Below, one piece after another: positions 34,394-43,640 of a stretch of 64,000 nucleotides of DNA (position 1 is the stretch's first letter; every line of letters begins with the position of its first letter). A program made the translations under genes and the position numbers. The notes beneath the pieces were generated by a model, which did no database searches, was not told the origin of the DNA, and saw only the letters and a list, made by a program, of their open reading frames with translations. Origin of the DNA: Fructilactobacillus lindneri DSM 20690 = JCM 11027 (lineage in GTDB: Bacteria > Bacillota > Bacilli > Lactobacillales > Lactobacillaceae). The DNA is taken from assembly GCF_002907375.1 (NCBI RefSeq), contig NZ_MIYK01000010.1, forward strand, positions 124,001 through 188,000. Reading direction: 5' to 3'.

Positions 34394-37300
34394 ATGAACA
34401 AGTTTACTAAAGCGCATAATAAAATGGCTCTAGCAACTGGCGAAACTAAAACCAGAACCAAATTGACAAAGTCAAAACATGGCTGGCTTAAAATCGCAAT
34501 GGGGATTACATTTGCTTCAACTTCATTATTTGCAGTTGGACATACTACCCATGCTGAAACACAACCAAGTGTTCAAGCTAATGTTGCTAGTACCACAACT
34601 AATAATAATGACAATAAAACTGTAGATGCACCTAAGACTAATACTATTCAAGATACAGCAGATCAAGCAACTGATGCTTCAGCTGTAAAGGATGATGCAG
34701 TAAAAACTACTGACGCTAATAAAGCTAATGATAGTCAAACAGCTCCTGTTAAGACTGACGATAATCAAGTAAACACAGATGCAGCAAAGACTGTTACTAG
34801 TGATAGTGCAGCAGATAAAATTGCTGATGCAGCTAAACCAGCAGAAACCAATCAATCGGCAGCCTCTGTTCAAACTGACCAATCAAGTCAATCTGTTGAC
34901 AGTCCTGCTAAGACAGATGCACCTGTTAAAACTACTGACGATAGTCAAGATGTTGCTCCAGTAGCACAAACTACTGATCCAGCTTCTAAAGCAGCAATTC
35001 AAACTACCGATGCAAAGGCTGACGATAGCGACAAAGTTTCATCAGACAAACAAACATCTGAAACTAAAGCAGCTAAAGTTAGTGATGATGTAGCAACTGA
35101 TAAGGCTGCTGACAACACTAAAGCAGATGACAGTCAAAAATCAGATGTTAAAGCTACAGATACCAAAGCTGACGATAGCGACAAAGTTTCATCAGACAAA
35201 CAAACGGCTGAAACTAAAGCAGCTAAAGCTAGCGATGATGTAGCAACTGACAAGACTGCTGATAACACTAAAGCAGATGACAGTCAAAAATCAGATGTTA
35301 AAGCTACAGATACGAAGACTGACGATAGCGATAAGGTTTCATCAGACAAACAAACAGTAGATGACATTAAAGCAGATGATGTAGCAACTGACAAGACTGC
35401 TGACGCTACTAAAGCAGACGACAGTCAAAAATCAGATGATCAAAGTAATGACAATGCAGATGATAATGATGAATATCAAATTACTGATCGTCTCGGTGAT
35501 GAATCAGACGAAGATAATTCTGCTGCAATGGCATCAGCTCAAGCTGCACTTGCAAGTTTGAAGAGCCAAAGTCCATTTATGGTATTGGTTGCAAACAACA
35601 GTAATACTGCTGGTATGACTCCCGCTTCCGGTACATATACGCTTTCAGGGACTCAAAATGTTCGTGACGGTGCAGGAACTAATTACAATATTACTGGACA
35701 ATTAAATGCTGGCGATTCTATCAATTATGATGGAACTAAAAATGCTGATGGGTATACATGGGTTCATTACCAAAACTACGAAGGTTTAGACCGTTGGGTA
35801 GCTCAAATTGCTAGTGCAAATACTAGTCATCAGGCTTTTATTAGTTCACTTTCTGCCGGAGCAATCGAAACTTGGAAAAAGTATGGTGTACTTCCAAGTG
35901 TTTCAATCGCACAAGCTATCGTTGAAAGTGCTTGGGGTCAATCTGCTCCCGGTAACAACTTATTTGGTATTAAGGGGAGTTACCAAGGACAATCAACTAC
36001 ACAAAAAACACAAGAATATCTTAATGGACATTATGTAACTATTTATGATCAATTTAGAGCATATCCTAGTTATACTGAAAGTATCCTTGATCATGGTAGT
36101 TTTTTAGCCGTTAATTCACGTTATGCTAACTTGATTGGTAGCCGTGATTATGCACAAGTATGTTCAATGCTTCAAAGTGATGGATATGCAACATCACCAA
36201 CTTATGCTAGTACATTAATTAGTGTGATTAGATCAAATAATTTGAGTCAATATGACCAAAATCTTGATAATCCAACTCAAGGAGCAAACAATCCTGATAA
36301 TGGAAGTACTAATGTTGTTCCAGCCAATGGTACTTGGACATTTAGTACTGATACCAATGTAAGAACAGCTCCAAGTCTTTCCGGATCTGTAGTTGGTATG
36401 GAAAATACTGGTACTAAAATTACTTATGATGGATTAGCTGATAATAACGGCTACACTTGGATGCGCTTTAAGGATGGTTCTGGTGCAGAACGTTATGCGG
36501 CACAAATTGGTGCAAATGCTGATGTTCCTGCAACTCCAGCTCCAGAGACACCAACTGCCCCTGCAGCAAATAATAATGGCGGCGCAACAACTAACAATAG
36601 TGGTTCATATACACTGCCAAATACTCAAAATGTTCGTAATGATGCTAGTTTAAATGCTGGAATTACTGGACAATTAGAACCAGGTTACACAGTAAATTAT
36701 GATGGAACAAAAGATGCTGACGGTTACACATGGTTGCACTATAACAACTATGCAGGCGCTGATCGTTGGGTAGCTAATATGGGAAGTACTGCACCTGCAG
36801 CAACTCCAGCTCCAGAAACACCAACTGCACCTGTAGTAAATAATAATGACGGTGCAACAACTAATAATAGCGGTTCATACACACTTGCAGGAACACAAAA
36901 TGTTCGTGACGGCGCTAGCTTGAATGCTGGAATTACTGGACAATTAGAACCAGGTTACACAGTAAACTATGATGGAACCAAAGAAGCAGATGGATACACA
37001 TGGTTACACTACACAAACTATGCTGGTGCAACTCGCTGGGTAGCACAAATCGGAGCATCAACTGCTGCTCCTGCAGCACCTGTAGCAACAACTAACAATA
37101 GCGGTTCATACACACTTGCAGGTGACCAAAATGTCCGTGATGGTGCTAGTTTAAATGCTGGGGTTACCGGTCAATTACATGCTGGTGATACAGTAAACTA
37201 TGATGGCACTAAAGAAGCAGATGGATACATATGGTTACACTACACAAACTATGCTGGTGCAACTCGCTGGGTAGCTCAAATTAATGCTACTCCTGCTGCA

Positions 37301-37915
37301 ACTCCAGCCCCCGCTGCTACAGTAAATAACCAGGGTGGAAATTACACACTTAGTGGTGACCAAAATGTTCGTAGTAGTGCTAATGTTGGTAATAATGTAA
37401 CCGGTCAATTACATGCCGGTGACACAATTGCTTACGATAAAACACAACAATCCGATGGATACACATGGTTACATTACAATAATTATGCTGGACAAGATCG
37501 TTGGATTGCCCAAATGGACAGTATTCCTGCCACAACTGAATTAGCAGTTTCTAATGGTTCTGTTTCACAACAAGCTCTTAAGATTGCTACTTCATTAGCT
37601 GGGACTAAGTATGTTTATGGTGGAAGTAATCCACAAACTGGTTTTGATTGTTCTGGATTGATTTACTATGCTTATCAAAAAGCTGGTAAGACTTTGCCTA
37701 GACATGCAGCTGGTCAATATGGAGCAACTACTCGTATTAGCAAAGCCCAAGCTCGACCTGGCGATTTAGTATTTTTCCAAGATGGTTCAGGAATTTATCA
37801 TGATGGATTCTACCTTGGAAATGATAAAATGTTAGACGCCCAAAACAGAGGTGTCGTATATAACGACTTACTTTCATACTTCAGTGGTAGTGTTTACTTC
37901 GGTCGTGTAAACTAA
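34394..37915 (+). CDS. Secreted dual-domain peptidoglycan hydrolase (GH73 + six SH3-like repeats + NlpC/P60)
   Basis: This 1173-residue surface protein has a long signal peptide (about 1-55; KSKHGWLKIAMGITF core, cleavage near HAET), then a 350-residue Asp/Thr/Lys/Ala-rich low-complexity spacer with 50-residue repeats. One SH3-like cell-wall repeat (about 415-472) precedes a GH73 glucosaminidase domain (about 477-620; AIVESAWGQSAPGNNLFGIK with catalytic Glu). Five more SH3-like repeats (starting near 645, 737, 828, 905 and 982) precede a C-terminal NlpC/P60 domain (about 1060-1173): DCSGLIYYAY holds the nucleophile and YHDGFYLG the His. It should cut both glycan and peptide bonds. No LPXTG anchor is present; retention would be by SH3 repeats. 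Confidence 0.88.
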   Translation: MNKFTKAHNKMALATGETKTRTKLTKSKHGWLKIAMGITFASTSLFAVGHTTHAETQPSVQANVASTTTNNNDNKTVDAPKTNTIQDTADQATDASAVKDDAVKTTDANKANDSQTAPVKTDDNQVNTDAAKTVTSDSAADKIADAAKPAETNQSAASVQTDQSSQSVDSPAKTDAPVKTTDDSQDVAPVAQTTDPASKAAIQTTDAKADDSDKVSSDKQTSETKAAKVSDDVATDKAADNTKADDSQKSDVKATDTKADDSDKVSSDKQTAETKAAKASDDVATDKTADNTKADDSQKSDVKATDTKTDDSDKVSSDKQTVDDIKADDVATDKTADATKADDSQKSDDQSNDNADDNDEYQITDRLGDESDEDNSAAMASAQAALASLKSQSPFMVLVANNSNTAGMTPASGTYTLSGTQNVRDGAGTNYNITGQLNAGDSINYDGTKNADGYTWVHYQNYEGLDRWVAQIASANTSHQAFISSLSAGAIETWKKYGVLPSVSIAQAIVESAWGQSAPGNNLFGIKGSYQGQSTTQKTQEYLNGHYVTIYDQFRAYPSYTESILDHGSFLAVNSRYANLIGSRDYAQVCSMLQSDGYATSPTYASTLISVIRSNNLSQYDQNLDNPTQGANNPDNGSTNVVPANGTWTFSTDTNVRTAPSLSGSVVGMENTGTKITYDGLADNNGYTWMRFKDGSGAERYAAQIGANADVPATPAPETPTAPAANNNGGATTNNSGSYTLPNTQNVRNDASLNAGITGQLEPGYTVNYDGTKDADGYTWLHYNNYAGADRWVANMGSTAPAATPAPETPTAPVVNNNDGATTNNSGSYTLAGTQNVRDGASLNAGITGQLEPGYTVNYDGTKEADGYTWLHYTNYAGATRWVAQIGASTAAPAAPVATTNNSGSYTLAGDQNVRDGASLNAGVTGQLHAGDTVNYDGTKEADGYIWLHYTNYAGATRWVAQINATPAATPAPAATVNNQGGNYTLSGDQNVRSSANVGNNVTGQLHAGDTIAYDKTQQSDGYTWLHYNNYAGQDRWIAQMDSIPATTELAVSNGSVSQQALKIATSLAGTKYVYGGSNPQTGFDCSGLIYYAYQKAGKTLPRHAAGQYGATTRISKAQARPGDLVFFQDGSGIYHDGFYLGNDKMLDAQNRGVVYNDLLSYFSGSVYFGRVN
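35018..35440 (+). repeat. 150-bp tandem repeats inside the hydrolase gene
   Basis: Three consecutive copies start at 35018, 35168 and 35318, each beginning with GACGATAGCGA-type sequence; the third is shortened. Each unit encodes 50 residues (ADDSDKVSSDKQT and onward). Near-identity at the DNA level suggests recent expansion and scope for copy-number change by slippage or recombination. Confidence 0.85.
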
Positions 37916-37951
37916 AATTAAATTAAAAATTATATTTTAATTGAAAAAGGG

Positions 37952-37995
37952 AGAATCTACTTAAATTGGCGACAATTTGAGTGGATTCTTTTTTT
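37952..37995 (+). terminator. Rho-independent terminator
   Basis: AGAATCTACTTAAATTG (37952-37968) pairs with CAATTTGAGTGGATTCT (37973-37989), followed by a T-run. It ends the hydrolase gene. Confidence 0.88.
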
Positions 37996-38066
37996 GAAAA
38001 TAATTTTAACAAGGGATAAAACATCGGTATAATGGAAATATAAACTTTTCGATGGAAGGATCTAGA

Positions 38067-39257
38067 ATGAAAGAATCCGATTATCATATTGATATACCAA
38101 CTAAAGTAGTTGAATATTTGAATTTAAAACCCAATGAACCAATGAATTTAATTGTAGAAAAAGATGGCATATCTTTGGAAAAGGCTGATACTGCTCAATC
38201 AATGAGTTGGGATTTTTCTAGTTTATGGAGTATTGTTCCAACAATTTTGACTAGTATTATCTTTTTTATTTATTTTTCATTGGAAAAAAGAAGTTCAATA
38301 AAACTAACTGGAAACCATTCAATTGCTACTGCTACAATTGTCCTAGGTCTTATTTCCGGAACTATTTTATTTACAATTTTTTTAATTAAAGCTCGCAAAA
38401 GTTCTGTAAATCTTACCTATCGGAATATTTATTGGCGTAATTTTCCAACAATTATTATTTCTTTTGCAGCGATTCTGTTAATTTTCCTGCTAGGTATTTT
38501 TTGGGTATTTGTAAGAGTATTCATGGGAGTTACTTTTGGAATTTATACTTCTACAATGATTTTTTTAATTTTTGATTTAATTATTAATACTTTTATGATT
38601 AATATTGCAGATAATATTACACCAACAGTATTGGTAGATTTATTGGCAGTAACTATTATTGGTGGGTTGATTATTTCAATGCTTGCTAATAGTAATCGAC
38701 ATTGGTGGCGTCATAACATTAGTTTTTTGGGAACTGCTAAGGCAACTGATAGCTGGCAGTTTAATTTAACTTTTATTTTTGCAGCGTTGTTAATGGTAGC
38801 GTTGGTTGATTATCTTTTTGTATCGATTAAGCCGCTGCATCGTCCTAAAGTGCCAACCTTTATCTTACGAGTTTTATTAACCTTGATGGCGCTTGATGCA
38901 CTTGGAGTTGGATTAATTGCTAATAATCGTAAAATCCCTTGGATGCATGTATGGCATGATCGTTTTGCGTGGGCAATGGCTTTTGATATTATTATTTTAA
39001 TTTTTAGTATTAAATGGCTTTGGCCAGGGATTTCTCGTCGATTTTTGCGAGCTTCCAACTTAATGGGGATAATGATTATTATAGCGAGCGTGTTATTTAA
39101 AAACATTCATTACTTCTCTTTGACTGCTTATGAGATTTTTGCTTCGGCTTTAGCATTTTCCTGGATTATGATGTTATTTCAGTATATTTTAAAAGAGATT
39201 AATCAAGGAACACATCAATTTATTGTAAAAGTAAAAATTAATAAACCAATCAAATGA
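38067..39257 (+). CDS. Membrane protein with AbrB/SpoVT-like N-terminus
   Basis: A 396-residue protein. Residues about 1-45 (YHIDIPTKVVEYLNLKPNEPMNLIVEKDGISLEK) resemble the swapped-hairpin AbrB/MazE/SpoVT DNA-binding domain, in which a short strand, a helix and an L-x-x-G/N-turn lead to a second strand. The rest is an integral membrane domain of about ten spans with no family I can name. The start is the ATG at 38067, preceded by GGAAGGA; an upstream ATG at 38052 overlaps that site. A DNA-binding or oligomerising domain tied to a membrane body is unusual. It is transcribed alone between terminators. Confidence 0.7.
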   Translation: MKESDYHIDIPTKVVEYLNLKPNEPMNLIVEKDGISLEKADTAQSMSWDFSSLWSIVPTILTSIIFFIYFSLEKRSSIKLTGNHSIATATIVLGLISGTILFTIFLIKARKSSVNLTYRNIYWRNFPTIIISFAAILLIFLLGIFWVFVRVFMGVTFGIYTSTMIFLIFDLIINTFMINIADNITPTVLVDLLAVTIIGGLIISMLANSNRHWWRHNISFLGTAKATDSWQFNLTFIFAALLMVALVDYLFVSIKPLHRPKVPTFILRVLLTLMALDALGVGLIANNRKIPWMHVWHDRFAWAMAFDIIILIFSIKWLWPGISRRFLRASNLMGIMIIIASVLFKNIHYFSLTAYEIFASALAFSWIMMLFQYILKEINQGTHQFIVKVKINKPIK

Positions 39258-39300
39258 AATTAAATGGCACAAGATTTATAATACAGTTGGAGGTGTTACT

Positions 39301-40185
39301 ATGAGTCTTAATGTAAAATCAACTGTAAAATTAAATAATGGTGTAGATATGCCACGTTTTGGACTTGGCGTTTGGAAGAGCGATAACGCTACTGCTACTC
39401 AATCTGTTCGCTGGGCTTTAGCCCATGGATACAAGGCAATTGATACTGCTAAACAGTATGGGAATGAAGCAGGAGTTGGCGAAGGACTTACCAAAGGTTT
39501 AGCTGAAAATGGACTAAAACGTGAGGATGTCTTTTTAACTACTAAAATTTTTAATGGTGATGAGGGTTATCAATCAACATTAGATGCTTTTGAAGGACAA
39601 CTAAAACGACTCCAAACAGACTATGTTGACTTAGTGTTAATTCACTGGCCTGTTACTGATAAATATAATGAAACTTGGCGTGCATTAGAAAAAATTTATC
39701 GTGAAGGTAAAGCTCGTGCCATCGGGGTTTCGAACTTTGATATTAACCGTTTGCGTGATTTGATGAAACATGCTTCAATTAAACCGGTTTTAAATCAAAT
39801 GGAATTTAATCCATTAGAACAAGAAACGGATATTCGTGCATTTTGTTCTAAACATAATATTGAATTAGAGGCTTGGTCTCCACTTGGTCATGGTGAAGCT
39901 TTAACTAATCCTCAAATTGAAAACTTGGCCAAGAAATATAATAAATCAACTGCTCAAGTTATTATTCGTTGGGAATTACAAAGTGGTATTATTACGATTC
40001 CTAAGTCGACTCATGAACAATATATTATTGAAAATGCCGATGTTTATGATTTCGAACTATCTGATGATGATATTGCTTTAATTAATGGATTGAATCTTGA
40101 TAAACGTTCAATCTGGTATGGAGATTTTCAATGGAATGGTAATCATGATGGTAATGTAGATGCTGTTGATCAATGGGATAACTAA
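39301..40185 (+). CDS. Aldo/keto reductase
   Basis: A 294-residue NADPH-dependent reductase of the AKR5-like group. The catalytic tetrad is complete: Asp and Tyr in AIDTAKQYGNE (about 48-58), Lys in FLTTKIFN (about 80) and His in LVLIHWPV (about 113). AIGVSNFDINRL, NQMEFNPLEQ and ITIPKSTHEQYIIENADV complete the TIM barrel and cofactor site. Relatives reduce methylglyoxal or 2,5-diketo-gluconate; the true substrate is not determined. GGAGGT precedes the ATG, and a terminator follows. Confidence 0.9.
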   Translation: MSLNVKSTVKLNNGVDMPRFGLGVWKSDNATATQSVRWALAHGYKAIDTAKQYGNEAGVGEGLTKGLAENGLKREDVFLTTKIFNGDEGYQSTLDAFEGQLKRLQTDYVDLVLIHWPVTDKYNETWRALEKIYREGKARAIGVSNFDINRLRDLMKHASIKPVLNQMEFNPLEQETDIRAFCSKHNIELEAWSPLGHGEALTNPQIENLAKKYNKSTAQVIIRWELQSGIITIPKSTHEQYIIENADVYDFELSDDDIALINGLNLDKRSIWYGDFQWNGNHDGNVDAVDQWDN

Positions 40186-40201
40186 TTTTTATGAAATGAA
40201 G

Positions 40202-40232
40202 AGTGCTTCAATTATGAAGTGCTTTTTCTTTT
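40202..40232 (+). terminator. Rho-independent terminator
   Basis: AGTGCTTCA (40202-40210) pairs with TGAAGTGCT (40215-40223), including two G-U pairs, and T-rich bases follow. It ends the aldo/keto reductase gene. Confidence 0.75.
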
Positions 40233-40302
40233 AGTTTAATAGTGATTAAATTTTTGTTAAAATTGAAAAGAATGGTTTATATCGCAGAAGGAGGAATGTT
40301 TT

Positions 40303-41127
40303 ATGATAATGAAAGCGTTAAAAGATGGCTACGAAAGCGTTAAAAAGCATTTTGGCGTAATTTTAGGAATGTGGCTACCAGTTTTAATTGTTTCGTTGTT
40401 TGGTGAAGGATTATTAAATTCAGCTGGTAGTGGATTTCTCTCTATGACTAATCCTGGTTTTTATCTTTTTTTAACTTGTGTCACTTTGATTTTGGGAACT
40501 TTGTTTACAGTTTCATTTCAATATGGTTTGCTTAAGAGTGATCAAGACGGAAAGTTTGAATTTAAGCGTGCTTTTGTGGCATTTGATGGTTTAACTTGGA
40601 TTGGAATTATTGTGATTTCATTCTTAGTAGGTCTGATCGGCTTTTTATTTATCTTTTTCTTTGGATTACTAGCTGGGGGCTTTCTTTTCTCAGCAGTTAC
40701 TGAAATGAATTATGCCATGATTGCTGTAGCAGCTGTGATTACCATCATTGGTGGATTAGCATATCTTTTCATTGCGTTAAGTCTTTACTTTGTTTTCTTT
40801 ACGTACTTTACTGATACCAAAGGAACTGACGATGGAATTTTCAAAGCTTTTCCAAAAACTTGGAAGTTAATGAAAGGACACAGATGGCAATTACTTGGTT
40901 TATTAGTAATTGAATGGTTAATTGAACTAGTGGTTGCAATTGTGTTGGCAATGTTATCCGCAATTGTCATTTGGCTGGTATTAATGATTACTTCCTTTGG
41001 AATTAAAGTAGCAGTTGGAGCCATTTTAGGCTTAGTTGTCTTTGTAATCGGACTTGTTGCTTTTGTTTCTTTGACATTATGGTTCAGTATGACAAGTGTT
41101 AAATTTTTCGAAGCATTGAATAAATGA
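40303..41127 (+). CDS. Unknown polytopic membrane protein
   Basis: A 274-residue protein with six or so long hydrophobic segments (about 17-33, 51-73, 97-125, 140-165, 196-222 and 230-262), separated by short loops, the longest being the cytoplasm-type stretch FTDTKGTDDGIFKAFPKTWKLMKGH. That pattern, with a soluble YFTD-GI-AF-SW motif in the middle, resembles the DUF975 or glycerophosphodiester-phosphodiesterase membrane-domain families, without a firm match. GGAGGA supports the start, with ATGs at 40303 and 40309 both possible. Transcribed alone. Confidence 0.65.
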   Translation: MIMKALKDGYESVKKHFGVILGMWLPVLIVSLFGEGLLNSAGSGFLSMTNPGFYLFLTCVTLILGTLFTVSFQYGLLKSDQDGKFEFKRAFVAFDGLTWIGIIVISFLVGLIGFLFIFFFGLLAGGFLFSAVTEMNYAMIAVAAVITIIGGLAYLFIALSLYFVFFTYFTDTKGTDDGIFKAFPKTWKLMKGHRWQLLGLLVIEWLIELVVAIVLAMLSAIVIWLVLMITSFGIKVAVGAILGLVVFVIGLVAFVSLTLWFSMTSVKFFEALNK

Positions 41128-41132
41128 ACCTC

Positions 41133-41160
41133 AAAACTTACCTAATGGGTAAGTTTTTTT
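41133..41160 (+). terminator. Rho-independent terminator
   Basis: AAAACTTACC (41133-41142) and GGGTAAGTTTT (41147-41157) pair around a 4-base loop, followed by T. It separates the membrane protein gene from the ACP gene. Confidence 0.85.
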
Positions 41161-41253
41161 GATTTTAGTAGTAAGATTATAATGTTAAGATTATTGATAA
41201 TGTGATAAAATTAACTGGTATTGTATTGATTATTAATTTATGGAGTGATAAAA

Positions 41254-41508
41254 ATGGCTGAAAAAGCAAACAAAGAACAAATTTTAACAGAAATCAAAGA
41301 AATTGTGGAAGATCAAACAGATATTGATCCTAACAAAATAACTTTAGATGCTAGTTTTAAGGATAACTTAGAATTAGATAGTTTAGATATTTTTGAAATT
41401 GTAGATGCTCTTGAAGACAAATATGATATCGAAATCGATGGCGATGAAAACATGCAAACTGTTCAAGATTTAGTTGATTTTGTTGCCCAAAAGATTGATG
41501 AAAATTAG
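41254..41508 (+). CDS. Stand-alone acyl carrier protein (second ACP)
   Basis: An 84-residue acidic four-helix carrier. LELDSLDIFEIVDAL contains the Ser that receives 4'-phosphopantetheine (DSLD motif). It shares most of its core with the cluster ACP at 51281 (DSLDIFEI-DALED-YDIE), so the two are paralogues. The start is the ATG at 41254; the in-frame GTG at 41245 lies in the GGAG ribosome-binding site. It pairs with a phosphopantetheinyl transferase gene 25 bases downstream, which would convert apo-ACP to holo-ACP. It may carry acyl chains for fatty-acid synthesis or D-alanylation-like transfer; the first is more likely. Confidence 0.88.
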   Translation: MAEKANKEQILTEIKEIVEDQTDIDPNKITLDASFKDNLELDSLDIFEIVDALEDKYDIEIDGDENMQTVQDLVDFVAQKIDEN

Positions 41509-41533
41509 TTTTATTTGATTGGAGGAGTCACAC

Positions 41534-42109
41534 TTGCTTAAATTTAAGAGTGGAAGACTCACTGATTTACAATATCAGCCATATTATCAAGCACGTGGGA
41601 TTGAAGATCAACCTAAGAAACAGCAGACAATTGTTGGGAAGATGCTACTCGCTAAGTTATTAGAGTTACCGATTGAACAAGTACTTGAAAATGATGGTAT
41701 TGATTTTGGGAAACATGGGAAACCATATTTTAAAGATCAAAATATTTATTTTAATATTTCTCATTCTAATAATTTAGTTTTGGTTGCCATTTCGGATCAA
41801 CCATTAGGCATTGATTTAGAAAAAATCAAACCACTTTCTTTAGATCGATTGAGTAATGCGTTTACTGTTGGTGAACTTGCTTATCTTAATAAATTCAAAG
41901 AGCCACGAAAGTCAGAACAAATTTTGCGGCTTTGGACGATAAAAGAAGCAGTTTTAAAAGATTTAGGGATAGGTTTATCTGGGAAACCCAAATCAATCGC
42001 TGTTACTGTCCCAAGAATGGATGTGGCAGAACGTGATGGTCAGCAATTTAAAATTGATTTTTTAGGTGTTGATCCGCAATACATTGGCACGATGGCTAGT
42101 AAAATTTAA
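41534..42109 (+). CDS. Sfp-type 4'-phosphopantetheinyl transferase
   Basis: A 191-residue enzyme that transfers phosphopantetheine from CoA to carrier proteins. FGKHGKPYFKDQNIYFNISHS is the substrate-side region, LGIDLEKIKPLS has the metal-binding Asp-x-Glu, and RLWTIKEAVLKDLGIGL is the W-x-x-KEA signature with catalytic Glu and Lys. The start is the TTG at 41534, 6 bases after GGAGGAG, rather than a TTG at 41519 lying before that site. It is shorter than typical Sfp (about 220-230), lacking part of the C-terminus. Co-transcribed with the ACP gene. Confidence 0.88.
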   Translation: MLKFKSGRLTDLQYQPYYQARGIEDQPKKQQTIVGKMLLAKLLELPIEQVLENDGIDFGKHGKPYFKDQNIYFNISHSNNLVLVAISDQPLGIDLEKIKPLSLDRLSNAFTVGELAYLNKFKEPRKSEQILRLWTIKEAVLKDLGIGLSGKPKSIAVTVPRMDVAERDGQQFKIDFLGVDPQYIGTMASKI

Positions 42110-42116
42110 TCAAATT

Positions 42117-42155
42117 AAAAGAGACTTTCAAAATTCATTTGAGAGTCTCTTTTTC
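42117..42155. terminator. Bidirectional rho-independent terminator
   Basis: AAAAGAGACTTTCAAA pairs with TTTGAGAGTCTCTTTT, an extended stem with a short loop, flanked by A and T runs. It separates the PPTase gene from convergent purA. Confidence 0.9.
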
Positions 42156-42161
42156 GTTTAA

Positions 42162-43427
42162 TTATCTTTTGTGGGTTTGTTCGCGATCAGGTCCAACAGA
42201 ATACCAGTCAATTGGAACGTTAACTAATTTTTCTACCGTTTTAATGTAGTTTTGAGCATTTTGAGGAAGTTGTTCAAAAATTGTACATTCTGTGGTACTT
42301 ACTTTCCACCCAGGCAATTCTTGGTAAATTGGTTTACATTGATCTAAGACATCTAAATTAGCAGGATAGTAATCAATAATTTTACCGTTTAGTTCATATC
42401 CAGTACAAACTTTGATAGTATCAAGCTCATCTAATACGTCGACACAATTCATAGCCAAACTGGTTAATCCCGAAACACGTGCAGCATGACGTAAAGCTAC
42501 TGTATCAAGCCACCCAATTCGACGGGGACGTTTAGTAACCGTTCCGTATTCATGAGCAGTATCACGAATATGATTTCCAATTTCATTTAATAACTCAGTT
42601 GGGAAGGGACCTTCACCAACTCGAGATGTATAGGCTTTACAAACTCCGATTACATCTGTGATTTTAGTCGGTCCGATTCCAGCACCAACTGCAGCACCGC
42701 CAGCAACTGGATTAGAAGAAGTAACGTATGGATAAGTTCCATGATCAATATCTAGCATAATTCCTTGGGCGCCTTCAAATAAGACGTTTTTATTATCAGC
42801 CATCTCATTGATAATCATTGAAGTATCAGTGACATATTTTTTCATTTGCTGACCGTAATTTTTATATTCTTCGTACATTGTTTCAAAATCAAGTGGTTTT
42901 ACACCATATAACTTGGTTAATAGTTGGTTTTTTTGTCTTAAGGTTTCTGACAGAATTTTTTTCAAACTCTCAGGATGAATTAAATCTGCAACTCGAATTC
43001 CTACTCGAGCAATTTTATCCATATAAGCGGGACCGATTCCTTTTTTAGTTGTCCCAATTTTATTAGTTCGATCTTTTTCACTTAGTTCATCTAATAAAAT
43101 ATGATATGGCATAATTACTTGAGCTCGAGAAGAAATGCGAAGATTATCAGTTGTGACCCCATTATCGTTTAAATATTTCATTTCTTTAAATAAAGATTTG
43201 GGATTTAAAACAACACCATTTCCGATTATTGCTAATTTATCAGAATAGAAAATACCAGAAGGTAAAAGCTGCAGACTAAATTTGTGGTCATTGAAAACAA
43301 TAGTATGACCAGCATTATCGCCACCTTGGTATCTTGCAATTACATCTGAATCTTTACTGAGGTAATCAACAATTTTTCCTTTGCCTTCATCACCCCATTG
43401 ACTACCAACTACAACTGTTACTGACAT
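42162..43427 (-). CDS. purA: Adenylosuccinate synthetase
   Basis: A 421-residue GTP-dependent enzyme joining IMP and aspartate in AMP synthesis. [15 protein letters not shown] is the P-loop, [13 protein letters not shown] the IMP loop, [15 protein letters not shown] and [23 protein letters not shown] the central substrate motifs, and [20 protein letters not shown] the C-terminal catalytic area. Length matches the family, and all blocks are intact. purB is not adjacent. The ATG follows an AGGTGC-type site. Confidence 0.95.
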   Translation of the reverse strand: MSVTVVVGSQWGDEGKGKIVDYLSKDSDVIARYQGGDNAGHTIVFNDHKFSLQLLPSGIFYSDKLAIIGNGVVLNPKSLFKEMKYLNDNGVTTDNLRISSRAQVIMPYHILLDELSEKDRTNKIGTTKKGIGPAYMDKIARVGIRVADLIHPESLKKILSETLRQKNQLLTKLYGVKPLDFETMYEEYKNYGQQMKKYVTDTSMIINEMADNKNVLFEGAQGIMLDIDHGTYPYVTSSNPVAGGAAVGAGIGPTKITDVIGVCKAYTSRVGEGPFPTELLNEIGNHIRDTAHEYGTVTKRPRRIGWLDTVALRHAARVSGLTSLAMNCVDVLDELDTIKVCTGYELNGKIIDYYPANLDVLDQCKPIYQELPGWKVSTTECTIFEQLPQNAQNYIKTVEKLVNVPIDWYSVGPDREQTHKR

Positions 43428-43568
43428 ATATGCACCTCGTTAATTTTTTTTACCACATGCAAGTTTAACAATCTTATGCACTTAAATCAAGAACTTAAGT
43501 AAATTTATTTTAAACAAAGTTCGTGTTTTGAGAATTAGTATTTTAACCTGTTTCTAATGTTAGATTTA

Positions 43569-43598
43569 TTGACAAAAAACCCGAACGGTCGGTAAAAT
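43569..43598 (+). promoter_or_regulatory. codA promoter with PurBox-like sequence
   Basis: TTGACA (43569-43574) and TAAAAT (43593-43598) are spaced by 18 bases. Between them lies AAACCCGAACGGT (about 43577-43589), which matches most positions of the Gram-positive PurR box with its invariant CGAAC. PurR control of a cytosine deaminase gene would make sense, but a single box with an unusual GG end is weak evidence. Confidence 0.5.
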
Positions 43599-43640
43599 AA
43601 GAGTTAATTGACTAGTAAAATCAAAAAATGGGTGGATGAA

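Noticed and set aside
35018-37500. Regular repeats that could suggest a CRISPR array
   Set aside because: Units are 150 bp or longer, in frame and translated, and encode spacer and SH3-like domains of one protein.
38810-39106. A 98-residue minus-strand frame inside the AbrB-like membrane gene
   Set aside because: It lies wholly within a strongly coding region and shows no start signals.
43512-43530. Second PurBox-like sequence (inverted CGAAC) upstream of purA
   Set aside because: It lies about 60 bases from the other box, far from the 16-17 base spacing seen for paired PurBoxes, and has two mismatches in the core.
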